Assembly: GCA_937876395.1 (NCBI GenBank)
Contig: CALEIM010000175.1
Location: 1 to 18,552 of the forward strand
Origin: an uncultured Wenzhouxiangella sp.
Lineage (GTDB): Bacteria; Pseudomonadota; Gammaproteobacteria; Xanthomonadales; Wenzhouxiangellaceae
DNA: 18,552 nt
Direction: 5' to 3'
A program made the translations under genes and the position numbers. The notes under the pieces are model-generated. The model was not told where the DNA came from, ran no database searches, and saw nothing but the letters and a program-made list of their open reading frames with translations. This document shows, in pieces, positions 1 through 6,723 of this stretch; position 1 is the stretch's first letter; each line of letters starts with the position of its first letter.

Positions 1-90
1 GAGGTGAGCGAGGCGCTCCAGCGGGCCGCAGAACGAGTCCCGATCCTGCTCGTGGAGCAGAACCTGGCGGTGGTGCGCGCCCTGCACGAC
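1..90 (+). pseudogene. C-terminal fragment of a LivF-like ABC transporter ATPase, cut at both ends
   Basis: The reading frame from base 1 gives a stretch ending in ILLVEQNLAVVRAL. The LVEQN sequence at the switch (H-loop) position is typical of LivF/LivG-type ATPases of branched-chain amino acid transporters, which couple ATP hydrolysis to import at the inner membrane. In that family the next residues should read roughly LADRVYVLERG, followed by about 30 more residues. Here none of the three plus frames continues that way; the frame runs on as low-complexity Arg/Pro-rich translation to 276, antisense to cutA. The gene is therefore broken near base 90. The 5' part lies outside the window. A related urea-transporter ATPase (UrtE) is the main alternative. 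No neighbouring transporter genes are visible. Confidence 0.5.
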
Positions 91-142
91 CTGGGAGAGC
101 GCAACGCGGCGCAGGCGCGCTGCCACGGGCCGCTGGCTGCGC

Positions 143-484
143 TCACTGTCCGGAGGCCTGCGGAGCCGTGGTGGCCGGAACGGTTTCCGCCTCCACCCAG
201 TCCAGGTACGCCGGCAGGCCGGCGGCGACATCGATCGCGACCACTTCCGGCACGTCATGCGGATGCAGCTCGGTGATGCGGGCCGCCAGCGCGTCGAAGC
301 GCGCGCGGGTCGTCTTCACCAGCAGCAGCACCTCGGCCGCGTCCTCGATCCGCCCCTCCCAACGGTAGATGGACCGGATGCCCGGCAGCACGCTCACGCA
401 GGCGGCAAGCCGTTCCTCCACCAGGTGGCGGGCCAGCGTCTGCGCGGTTCCGGGATCAGGGCAACTGCAGTGGCAGATCAACAC
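143..484 (-). CDS. cutA: CutA divalent-cation tolerance protein
   Basis: The 113-residue product matches the CutA1 family in length and sequence: the opening CHCSCPDPGTAQTLARHLVE, the core ERLAACVSVLPGIRSIYRWEG, and the segment EVLLLVKTTRARFDAL followed by HPHDVPEVVAI and a C-terminal YLDWVE. CutA proteins form very stable trimers with a ferredoxin-like fold and are linked to copper and divalent-cation tolerance, although the biochemical role is unsettled. The start is most likely the GTG at 482-484; a TTG follows directly, the frame stays open further upstream, and no ATG is near, so the start is uncertain. The GTG overlapping the stop (minus strand, 144-146) could begin a following gene such as dsbD, a frequent cutA neighbour, but that frame is lost by about base 100. 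Base composition is more GC-rich than the cox genes to the right. Confidence 0.87.
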   Translation of the reverse strand: MLICHCSCPDPGTAQTLARHLVEERLAACVSVLPGIRSIYRWEGRIEDAAEVLLLVKTTRARFDALAARITELHPHDVPEVVAIDVAAGLPAYLDWVEAETVPATTAPQASGQ

Positions 485-690
485 GGGGCGGGCTTCAGGC
501 GGGGCGGGGACGGGTCGCTAGGGTAGCCGAAGGGGAGCGCCGGTTTCCCCTGAATGGGTACCCGGACACGGAACTTCCACCGCGAACCCGGCACCGTGGC
601 GCTGCGCGGATGCATCCGAAGCCCGGCCCCGCGCCGGGCTTTTTCGTGCGGCGCCGGCTACTCTTTCCGGCTCCTGTCGCTGGCGACGCG
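485..690. other. Gene-free GC-rich interval with terminator and a probable sequence break
   Basis: No credible coding frame is seen on either strand between the cutA start and the first recognisable cox1 residues. Apart from the terminator at 619-644, short self-complementary pieces are present (AGGGGA/TCCCCT near 529-556 and the palindrome GGGTACCC near 558-565), so a structured RNA is possible but no family was recognised. The right part of the interval probably contains the join to the cox1 fragment. Confidence 0.4.
619..644 (+). terminator. Intrinsic terminator, plus-strand orientation
   Basis: A perfect 9-bp stem (AAGCCCGGC at 619-627 and GCCGGGCTT at 633-641) with a 5-base loop is followed by a run of T at 640-644. 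This is a textbook rho-independent terminator on the plus strand. No plus-strand gene ends just upstream: 485-618 lies upstream of the minus-strand cutA and has no convincing reading frame. It may therefore end an unrecognised small RNA, or be left from a neighbour lost at the nearby sequence break. Confidence 0.7.
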
Positions 691-1248
691 CCCATGATGC
701 CGTGGATCGTGCTGTTTGCCATTGGTGGCTTTTCGGGCTTGATGCTGGCCATTGTTCCGGCTGACTTCCAGTACCACGACACCTATTTCGTGGTCGCCCA
801 CTTCCACTACGTGCTGGTAACAGGCTCGGTGTTCGCAATCATGGCCGGCGTGTATTACTGGCTGCCGAAGTGGACCGGGCACATGTACAACGAGCGTCAC
901 GGCAAGATACATTTCTGGGTGTCGACGATCTCGGTCAACGTGCTGTTTTTCCCGCAGCATTATCTGGGCCTGGCCGGTATGCCGCGCCGCATTCCCGACT
1001 ATGCAATTCAATTCGCCGAGTTCAACATGATCTCGTCAATTGGCGGCTTTGTGTTCGGGTTTGCCCAGCTGTTCTTTGCCTATATCGTCTGGCAGACCGT
1101 TCGCGGTGGTGAGCGGGCCACGGCGCAGGTCTGGGATGGCGCAAAGGGACTGGAGTGGACGGTGCCCTCACCGGCACCGCTGCACACCTTCGAAACGCCG
1201 CCAATGATCGATGATTCAATCACCGCTCACCCCGACAACCTGAAATAA
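691..1248 (+). pseudogene. ctaD: Cytochrome c oxidase subunit I, C-terminal part only
   Basis: This frame encodes the last third of the catalytic subunit of an aa3-type haem-copper oxidase. Clear family signatures are IGGFSGLMLAIVPADFQYHD, then TYFVVAHFHYVLV carrying the pair of histidines that ligate haem a3 and haem a, then YYWLPKWTGHMYNE and GLAGMPRRIPDYA. At least three hydrophobic segments are visible. A full subunit I is about 520-540 residues; only about 185 remain. The N-terminal part, including the first haem a ligand and all CuB histidines, is absent and homology begins abruptly near base 694-705. The frame is open upstream to an ATG at 610, but that stretch spans the terminator at 619-644 and is not cox1-like. 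The 3' end is intact, with a TAA stop and the small cox gene 15 bases on. Read as a gene cut by an assembly join or rearrangement. Confidence 0.9.
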
Positions 1249-1263
1249 GAGCATGATTTGCTC

Positions 1264-1389
1264 ATGAGTGATGGAAGTGGTTCACAGCGGAAGCGGCGTC
1301 GGCGGACCATCGTCATGGCACTGGTTCTTGCCGGGGTCGTCGCGTTGATTTATCTCGGCTTCCTGTACCAGTTCTCGCCGGGCGGATGA
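1264..1389 (+). CDS. 41-residue single-pass membrane peptide in the cox operon
   Basis: A short ATG-to-TGA frame begins 15 bases after the cox1 stop. The product has a hydrophilic, strongly basic N-terminus (SGSQRKRRRRT), one transmembrane segment (about residues 17-35, IVMALVLAGVVALIYLGFL), and a short tail YQFSPGG. The positive N-terminus predicts the N-in, C-out orientation. Small one-helix proteins at this place, between cox1 and ctaG/cox3, are common in proteobacterial aa3 oxidase operons, where they are annotated as small oxidase assembly or structural subunits; I infer the same here. It is co-directional with cox1 and cox3. No strong ribosome binding site is seen (AAGAG lies about 14 bases upstream). 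It is not a plausible chance frame because the residue pattern is typical of a membrane peptide. Confidence 0.62.
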   Translation: MSDGSGSQRKRRRRTIVMALVLAGVVALIYLGFLYQFSPGG

Positions 1390-1508
1390 TCCGGTCAACC
1401 GACGCAAGGAAGCCTTGGCAGACTGCGGCCTGTGCGCTGTAGCTGTCAGCAGCGGGAGCGTATAAACCACCGTGCTCCACTGAACAAGTAAATTATCAGG
1501 GAACAGAA
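1390..1508 (+). other. Intergenic gap where ctaG would normally lie
   Basis: These 119 bases between the small membrane peptide and cox3 contain no ctaG-like frame. The cox3 ribosome binding site AGGGA (near 1498-1502) sits about 6 bases before its ATG. No terminator with a T-run was seen, so cox3 can be transcribed together with cox1. Confidence 0.4.
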
Positions 1509-2372
1509 ATGACCACACAGCAAAACTACTACGTACCCCATATGGCGAAGTGGCCGATTATCGGCGCGATGGGATTATTCTCCCTGACGCTGGGTGCAGG
1601 CTTCTGGCTTTACGATTACGCCGCTGGGCCCTGGATCACGCTGGCTGGTGCCGTCATCATAGCGGCGATGCTATTTGGCTGGTTTGGCGATGTAATCCGC
1701 GAGTCGGAAGGCGGCCTGTACAACAAAACCGTTGAGGGCTCGTTCCGTCAGGGCATGCTCTGGTTTATTTTTTCCGAAGTGATGCTGTTTGGCGCCTTTT
1801 TTGGTGCCCTGTTCTATGCGCGCATGTTCGTTGTTCCCTGGCTGGGCGGCGAAGGCACCGGGGCGATGACCAATGAGCTCCTCTATCCCGATTTTGATGC
1901 AGCCTGGCCCACCGCTGGCCCCGGCGATCTCGGCGGTGGTTTCGAGACCATTCCGGCCTTTGGTCTGCCGCTGATCAACACCCTTATACTGCTGACCTCC
2001 GGCCTGACCCTGACCCTTGCCCACTGGGCGATGAAAAAGGCCCAGCGAGGCGCACTGATCGGATGGATGATCGCGACGGTCGCGCTAGGCGTGATCTTTC
2101 TCTACCTGCAGGCTACCGAGTATGTGCACGCCTATCAGGATCTGGGGCTGACCCTCGGTTCAGGGATTTACGGCTCGACCTTCTTCCTGTTGACCGGTTT
2201 GCACGGCGTGCACGTAACGCTCGGCGCGATCATATTGATCGTCGTGACCCTGCGCTGTATTGCCGGACACTTCACCAAGGACAAGCATTTTGCCTTTGAA
2301 GCAGCGGCCTGGTATTGGCATTTCGTTGACGTCGTCTGGCTCGGCCTGTTCGTGTTTGTTTACGTGCTTTGA
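1509..2372 (+). CDS. ctaE: Cytochrome c oxidase subunit III
   Basis: The 287-residue product is a complete subunit III of an aa3-type oxidase, the non-catalytic membrane subunit that binds lipid, stabilises the core and supports proton uptake. It opens with YYVPHMAKWPIIGAMGLFSL, typical for the family, followed by VIRESEGGLYNKTVEGSFRQ, the helix MLWFIFSEVMLFGAFFGALF, the segment LYLQATEYVHAY and the highly conserved end HFAFEAAAWYWHFVDVVWLG. Seven hydrophobic stretches can be counted, as expected. A long loop (about residues 112-155) between the third and fourth hydrophobic segments is usual in proteobacterial members. The ATG at 1509 is preceded by AGGGA at good spacing. It is the last cox gene here and is convergent with the lipoprotein gene that ends at 2471. 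Confidence 0.96.
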   Translation: MTTQQNYYVPHMAKWPIIGAMGLFSLTLGAGFWLYDYAAGPWITLAGAVIIAAMLFGWFGDVIRESEGGLYNKTVEGSFRQGMLWFIFSEVMLFGAFFGALFYARMFVVPWLGGEGTGAMTNELLYPDFDAAWPTAGPGDLGGGFETIPAFGLPLINTLILLTSGLTLTLAHWAMKKAQRGALIGWMIATVALGVIFLYLQATEYVHAYQDLGLTLGSGIYGSTFFLLTGLHGVHVTLGAIILIVVTLRCIAGHFTKDKHFAFEAAAWYWHFVDVVWLGLFVFVYVL

Positions 2373-2402
2373 TATAACTTGACCAGGGCTCAGGGCAAAA
2401 GG

Positions 2403-2421
2403 AAAACCAAACGGTTCGGTT
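2403..2421 (-). terminator. Weak candidate terminator for the minus-strand lipoprotein unit
   Basis: On the minus strand AACCGAA pairs with TTTGGTT (one G-T wobble) around a CCG loop (2405-2421) and is followed by two T-rich tracts (complement of AAAA at 2403-2406 and 2397-2400). The stem is short and AT-rich, so it is only a candidate. Confidence 0.35.
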
Positions 2422-2438
2422 GACGAGAATGCTGGATA

Positions 2439-2460
2439 CGCAAGCCAGCCTTGCGCTTTC
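2439..2460 (+). terminator. Weak candidate terminator for cox3
   Basis: A perfect 6-bp stem CGCAAG (2439-2444) and CTTGCG (2450-2455) with the 5-base loop CCAGC is followed by the pyrimidine-rich CTTTCTCC. It lies 66 bases after the cox3 stop in the convergent gap. The T-run is interrupted, so efficiency is doubtful. Confidence 0.3.
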
Positions 2461-2470
2461 TCCTGCCTGT

Positions 2471-2932
2471 TCAGCGCCGGCCTGCAAGCCGCTCCCAGTT
2501 TGCTGAAATCAGCATCCATTCACCGCTGTCGCGGCGCCAGCCGGTGCTTAGTCGATACCAGCCGCCGGTAGCCGGAATCAGGCCGCTGCCGCCGCTGGTG
2601 ATGGCGTGCATCGTGGCACTGGCTCGATCGGGACCGATCAGCTCGATCTCGATATCCACCAGGCGGGCGCGCAGTTTCTGATGGGCCAGCATCTCGCGAC
2701 GCAGCAGCAGTCGGGCGGCACGTCGGTCAAGGCTGCGCGTTGCAGCCGTAAAATCCTCAGCCACGGGTGCCATGAAATTCGACACATCGCCGTCGGCAAG
2801 CGCCGTCTGCATGGCCTCGATGCGGCTGCGGATCTGTTCCTCGTCGGGCGCCTTTTCGGCACAACCGGCAAGCGTCAACACCAGTGCTGTGCTGACGATG
2901 ATCCCCATTCCTCGAGCTGCACGGCGTTTCAT
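2471..2932 (-). CDS. Small lipoprotein, possibly NTF2-like fold
   Basis: The 153-residue product has a basic start (MKRRAARG), a hydrophobic signal segment and a lipobox LAGC with the lipidated Cys at residue 24. Ala at +2 does not give an inner-membrane retention signal, so the mature protein is expected in the outer membrane. The mature part begins with an acidic helix-rich stretch (EEQIRSRIEAMQTALADGDV, then SNFMAPVAEDF), followed by strands ending in GGWYRLSTGWRRDSGEWMLI. This helix-then-sheet pattern resembles small NTF2-like/SnoaL-type proteins with a cone fold, but no catalytic residues can be assigned and I give no function. Its ATG overlaps the stop of the upstream GCS2-CBS gene (ATGA, 2929-2932), so the two are translationally coupled and probably act in one process. 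Confidence 0.75.
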   Translation of the reverse strand: MKRRAARGMGIIVSTALVLTLAGCAEKAPDEEQIRSRIEAMQTALADGDVSNFMAPVAEDFTAATRSLDRRAARLLLRREMLAHQKLRARLVDIEIELIGPDRASATMHAITSGGSGLIPATGGWYRLSTGWRRDSGEWMLISANWERLAGRR

Positions 2933-4851
2933 TGTTTGGCCGCCTCATCAAGATAGGATTCCAGCAGGCGCCCGGCAACCACGATCAGATCCCGCTCGGT
3001 CACCAGGCCGAGCAGCTTGCTGTCAACGACCACCGGCAGGCAGCTGAAGCGATTGTCGCGCATCATCCGGATTGCTTCGACGGTAGTGGTTTCGGGCCTG
3101 ATGGTGACCGGATCGGTGCGCATGATGTCGCGTACCGTGATCGTGCTGTCGTGGTGATTGCCGCGGGCGATCAAGCGCAGAAGCTGGCGGTGTGATATCA
3201 GGCCGAGCAGATGACCAGTATCATCCTCGACCGGCACGTGTCGGACGTGGCGCCACTCCATCAGGCTGGCGGCAAAATCGACGATATCGTCGGGTCGCAC
3301 GGTGAACAGATCGGTTGCCATAAACTGATCAACCGTCCGATAGCTGTCGCGCCAGTCCTGCTGGCTGCAGAACTCGGCCAGCTCCCAGTCGGCGATTGCT
3401 GAGCCCGTTCTGGATTGCTCAATCATGCTGGAAGTAACCGCCCGCAGCCGTTCGTGCTCATTGCCCTGGCCGCGCATGCCCTCCAGCGATTCGAGCAGCC
3501 AGCGCGCGCCCGTGCGCCGGCTTTCGACCCGCTTTCGGACCACTCCAAGGTAGCGCTCGATATCGCCATCGTCGATGCCGGCATCGGTCAGTCCCTGGCG
3601 CGCGGCCGGCAGGAGCTCATCAATGATCAGTTCCTGGGCGGTGACCTGTTGGCCGCCAAACCAGACCTGCTGGGCGCGCAGGCCTTCCCGTGCAGCGGCC
3701 AGAAAATTGCTCTTTACGTCGCTGAAGGCCAGCTCATTGCGAATATCGTCAAGATGCCTGGATAGATGCGACATCATGCCGAAATAAAAGGCCGAATTGG
3801 CCACCTCATCGAGTACGGTCGGCCCGGACGGAATGACCCGATTTTCGATGCGCAGATGGGGTTTACCGTTGTCGGAAATGCCGTAGCAGGCGCGATTCCA
3901 GCGATATACCGTACCGTTGTGCAGGCACAGGGCCTTCAGGCGCGGTACCTCGCCCCGCGCAACCATGCCGATCGGATCGGGCTCGAAAGGCGTGGTCAGC
4001 ACGACCCGGAACCGGGCGATATCCTCCTTGAAAATCTCGATGACCGACTCTTCGATCCAGTGATCGCCGAAGTGGACGCGTGGTTTGTGGCCACGGGCGG
4101 CATGCGCTTCGGAACGGGCGTCAACGGAGTGCTCGAATACTGCGATTCGGGTTTCGTGCCACAGGCGTTTGCCAAGCAGCAGCGGTGAGTTCACGCAGCT
4201 TGCCAGCAGCGGGCCGGTCACCGCCTGGGCAATGTTGTACAAATGGGCAAATTCTTCGGCGCCCACCTGAAAATGGACCTGGAAACTGGTGTTGCAGGCT
4301 TCCAGCATCAGGTTGTCATGGGTGATATTGAGCTGATCAATGCCCTTGATGGTGAACTGGAATTTGCTGCCGCGCAGCCTCATCATGGCCTCGTTGAGCG
4401 CAAAATAGCGCGCGGTCGGCACCATGGCGTCGAGCGTCAGATGTTCGCGCATGAGCGTCGGCAAAATGCCGACCAAGGCAATCTGACTGTCGACCTCCGA
4501 AGCATGATTCCTAGCAATTTCAATTACTTCGTTCGTTTCATTCTCAAGCTGTCTCAAGCAGTCAGCGCCGAAATCCAGCGGCGAGAGATTGGCTTCAAGA
4601 TTGAACAAACCCAGCTCATGAGTGAAGCGCGGATCCTTGATCCGATCGAGTACCTGCATCGCGTTCAGCGCCGGACGTGCGGCCTGGTCGACCAGGAACA
4701 TCTCCTGCTCGGCGCCGATCCGGCGTACGCCGGATTCGATCATGCCGGCGTCGACCATGTCTTCGAGCGCGCGGAGTTCGTTGAGCAGCGCTTTCATGAA
4801 TTCGCGCCGCTGCTGTTCGGTTGTTTGCTGCTCTACGTTCTGTTCACCCAT
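2929..4851 (-). CDS. Glutamate-cysteine ligase-like (GCS2) enzyme fused to two CBS domains
   Basis: The 640-residue product has two parts. Residues about 40-400 look like the GCS2 family of carboxylate-amine ligases related to glutamate-cysteine ligase: GAEQEMFLV (47-55) is the glutamate-rich ATP/Mg segment, NLEANLSPLDF (84-94) and NTSFQVHFQV (187-196) are core strands, and LRIENRVIPSGPT (333-345) is the second conserved acidic/Arg segment. After a helical linker (about 405-500), residues about 505-563 and 572-635 form a pair of CBS domains (FMATDLFTVRP...LLGLISHRQLLRL and IMRTDPVTIRP...LGLVTERDLIVV), which usually sense adenine nucleotides. A ligase forming a gamma-glutamyl or similar amide bond under adenylate control is my inference; the substrate is unknown. 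No signal peptide, so cytoplasmic. The ATG at 4851 has only a modest GAGG upstream. It is divergent from fadD and coupled to the lipoprotein gene. Confidence 0.82.
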   Translation of the reverse strand: MGEQNVEQQTTEQQRREFMKALLNELRALEDMVDAGMIESGVRRIGAEQEMFLVDQAARPALNAMQVLDRIKDPRFTHELGLFNLEANLSPLDFGADCLRQLENETNEVIEIARNHASEVDSQIALVGILPTLMREHLTLDAMVPTARYFALNEAMMRLRGSKFQFTIKGIDQLNITHDNLMLEACNTSFQVHFQVGAEEFAHLYNIAQAVTGPLLASCVNSPLLLGKRLWHETRIAVFEHSVDARSEAHAARGHKPRVHFGDHWIEESVIEIFKEDIARFRVVLTTPFEPDPIGMVARGEVPRLKALCLHNGTVYRWNRACYGISDNGKPHLRIENRVIPSGPTVLDEVANSAFYFGMMSHLSRHLDDIRNELAFSDVKSNFLAAAREGLRAQQVWFGGQQVTAQELIIDELLPAARQGLTDAGIDDGDIERYLGVVRKRVESRRTGARWLLESLEGMRGQGNEHERLRAVTSSMIEQSRTGSAIADWELAEFCSQQDWRDSYRTVDQFMATDLFTVRPDDIVDFAASLMEWRHVRHVPVEDDTGHLLGLISHRQLLRLIARGNHHDSTITVRDIMRTDPVTIRPETTTVEAIRMMRDNRFSCLPVVVDSKLLGLVTERDLIVVAGRLLESYLDEAAKQ

Positions 4852-4880
4852 CGGGGTTTTACCTCGCCTGGCTTTCTGCG

Positions 4881-4909
4881 ATGATAAGCGCGGCTACGGC
4901 CGCGGGCAA
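4881..4909 (-). promoter_or_regulatory. Candidate sigma70 promoter of the GCS2-CBS unit with an inverted repeat in the spacer
   Basis: On the minus strand TTGCCC (4904-4909) and TATCAT (4881-4886) are separated by exactly 17 bases, about 30 bases upstream of the ATG at 4851. The -10 matches 5 of 6 and the -35 4 of 6 consensus positions. The spacer holds a perfect 6-bp-arm inverted repeat, CGCGGC and GCCGCG around TACG (4889-4904, plus strand), which could be an operator. Confidence 0.4.
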
Positions 4910-4970
4910 ATCGGTTGATATATCCGGTGAAAAAAGCTGGCCTTGTCCTGCCCGGCTTCCTGTGCCAAGC

Positions 4971-5000
4971 TTGCCCGGTGCAGAATATGCCGATGATAGT
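4971..5000 (+). promoter_or_regulatory. Weak candidate promoter of fadD
   Basis: TTGCCC (4971-4976) and GATAGT (4995-5000) are separated by 18 bases and lie about 30 bases upstream of the fadD ATG. Each hexamer matches only 4 of 6 consensus positions, so this is tentative. No clear fatty-acid-regulator palindrome was recognised in the divergent region. Confidence 0.25.
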
Positions 5001-5030
5001 AGCGTCCGAAGCATTACAAAGGGAGCATCG

Positions 5031-6716
5031 ATGAACGACAGGCCCTGGCTTGAACATTATCCGGAAGGGATTCCCGCCGAAATTGACCTCGGCGAGTTTG
5101 ACTCCATCGTCGATGTATTCGACCGCAGCTGCGATGCGTTCCGTGACCGCTGTGCTTACGTCAATTTCGGCGTTGAGCTCAGCTATGCCCAGGTTGATCG
5201 CTACAGCGCCGCCTTTGCAGCTCGCCTGCAGTCAACAGGACTGATGCGGGGTGATCGCATAGCGATCATGATGCCCAACGTGCTGCAGTATCCGATTGCC
5301 GTATTCGGCGCCCTGCGCGCCGGGCTGATTGTCGTCAATACCAATCCGCTCTACACCGCGCGCGAACTCAAGCACCAGCTCAACGATTCCGGCGCCCGGG
5401 CCATCCTGGTCATGGATAACTTCGCCAGCGTGGTGGAAGCGGTGATTGATGACTGTCAGATCGAACATGTCATCCTGACTCGCATGGGCGACATGCTCGG
5501 GACAGTCAAGGGCGCGATCACCAATCTGGTCGTGCGCTATGTCAAGCGCATGGTACCGGCCTACGAGCTGCCCGGCGCCCGTCGGTTCATGACGCTGCTG
5601 CGCGAAGGCGCCAACGAGCAGTTCAAGCCTGTCCGGCTCGGCCATGAGGACATTGCTTTCCTGCAATACACCGGTGGGACCACGGGCGTTTCCAAGGGAG
5701 CCATACTGACGCACGGCAATCTGGTCGCGAATATGCAGCAGTCTTCAGCCTGGCTGACGGGTGATCTGAGCGTGGGCGAGGAAACCATCATCACCGCCCT
5801 GCCCCTCTATCATATTTTCGCCCTGACTGCCAATTGCCTGGTTTTCCTCAAATTTGGCGGGCGCAACGTGTTGATTACCAATCCGCGTGATATGACCGGT
5901 TTTGTCCGGGAGCTGGCCAAGGAACGTTTTACCGCCATCACCGGCGTCAATACTTTGTTCAACGGCCTGCTCAATACGCCGAAGTTCAAGGATCTCGATT
6001 TTTCGGCCCTGCGCATGACGCTTGGCGGCGGCATGGCCGTTCAGCGCTCGGTGGCTGAGCGCTGGAAAAAAGTTACCGGAGTGACCTTGGTCGAGGCCTA
6101 TGGTTTGACCGAAACCTCCCCGGCTGCCTGCATCAACCCGATGGATCTTGAGGATTACAACGGCTCGATCGGACTGCCGGTTCCGTCAACCGATTGTCGG
6201 GTCATCGACGCCGACGGCAATCCGCTTGGGGTCGGCGAGATCGGAGAGCTGTGCGTTCGCGGCCCGCAGGTCATGCGTGGCTACTGGAATCGACCCGATG
6301 AAACCGCCAAGGTGCTCGATGATTTCGGCTGGCTGCGCACCGGCGATATGGCGAAGATGGATGAGAACGGCTATTTCTACATCGTCGATCGCAAGAAGGA
6401 CATGATCCTGGTTTCGGGCTTTAACGTCTATCCCAACGAGATTGAAGACGTCGTTGCCAGCCATCCCAAGGTGCTTGAAGTCGGAGCAATTGGCGCGCCA
6501 GATGAAAAGTCCGGTGAGGTCGTAAAGGTCGTGGTCGTGCGCAAAGACCCTTCCTTGACGGTCAAGGAACTGCGTAATTTCTGCCGCCAGGAGCTGACCG
6601 GTTACAAGGTGCCGAAATACGTCCAGTTTGTTGACGAACTGCCCAAGACCAACGTAGGCAAGATCCTGCGTCGCGAACTGCGCGACATGTATGGCGAGCC
6701 CAGCAGTTCCGACTGA
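5031..6716 (+). CDS. fadD: Long-chain fatty acid-CoA ligase
   Basis: The 561-residue product activates fatty acids through an acyl-AMP intermediate to acyl-CoA, feeding beta-oxidation and phospholipid synthesis at the cytoplasmic face of the inner membrane. The family signatures are all present: the AMP-binding loop YTGGTTGVSKGA (from residue 213), EAYGLTETSP, the GWLRTGD segment with the following DRKKDMILVSGFNVYPNE of the fatty-acyl-CoA synthetase signature, and the C-terminal NVGKILRREL with the catalytic lysine at about residue 544. The N-terminus (WLEHYPEGIPAEIDLGEFDS) and overall length match E. coli FadD. The frame is open back to 4821, but the ATG at 5031 is right: AAGGGAG lies 6-7 bases upstream and homology starts there. 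It is divergent from the GCS2-CBS gene and its stop lies only 7 bases from the dinB stop, with no terminator seen between them. Confidence 0.96.
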   Translation: MNDRPWLEHYPEGIPAEIDLGEFDSIVDVFDRSCDAFRDRCAYVNFGVELSYAQVDRYSAAFAARLQSTGLMRGDRIAIMMPNVLQYPIAVFGALRAGLIVVNTNPLYTARELKHQLNDSGARAILVMDNFASVVEAVIDDCQIEHVILTRMGDMLGTVKGAITNLVVRYVKRMVPAYELPGARRFMTLLREGANEQFKPVRLGHEDIAFLQYTGGTTGVSKGAILTHGNLVANMQQSSAWLTGDLSVGEETIITALPLYHIFALTANCLVFLKFGGRNVLITNPRDMTGFVRELAKERFTAITGVNTLFNGLLNTPKFKDLDFSALRMTLGGGMAVQRSVAERWKKVTGVTLVEAYGLTETSPAACINPMDLEDYNGSIGLPVPSTDCRVIDADGNPLGVGEIGELCVRGPQVMRGYWNRPDETAKVLDDFGWLRTGDMAKMDENGYFYIVDRKKDMILVSGFNVYPNEIEDVVASHPKVLEVGAIGAPDEKSGEVVKVVVVRKDPSLTVKELRNFCRQELTGYKVPKYVQFVDELPKTNVGKILRRELRDMYGEPSSSD

Positions 6717-6723
6717 GCGCTCA

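Noticed and set aside
485..618. Possible glycine or cobalamin riboswitch in front of cutA
   Set aside because: Scattered resemblance (GCCGAAGGGG on plus, GGGGAAACCGG on minus) but the ordered conserved elements of either class are not present.
4821..5030. Upstream extension of fadD from an ATG at 4821
   Set aside because: Overlaps the start of the divergent GCS2-CBS gene, has no family similarity, and the ATG at 5031 has a good ribosome binding site and matches the FadD N-terminus.
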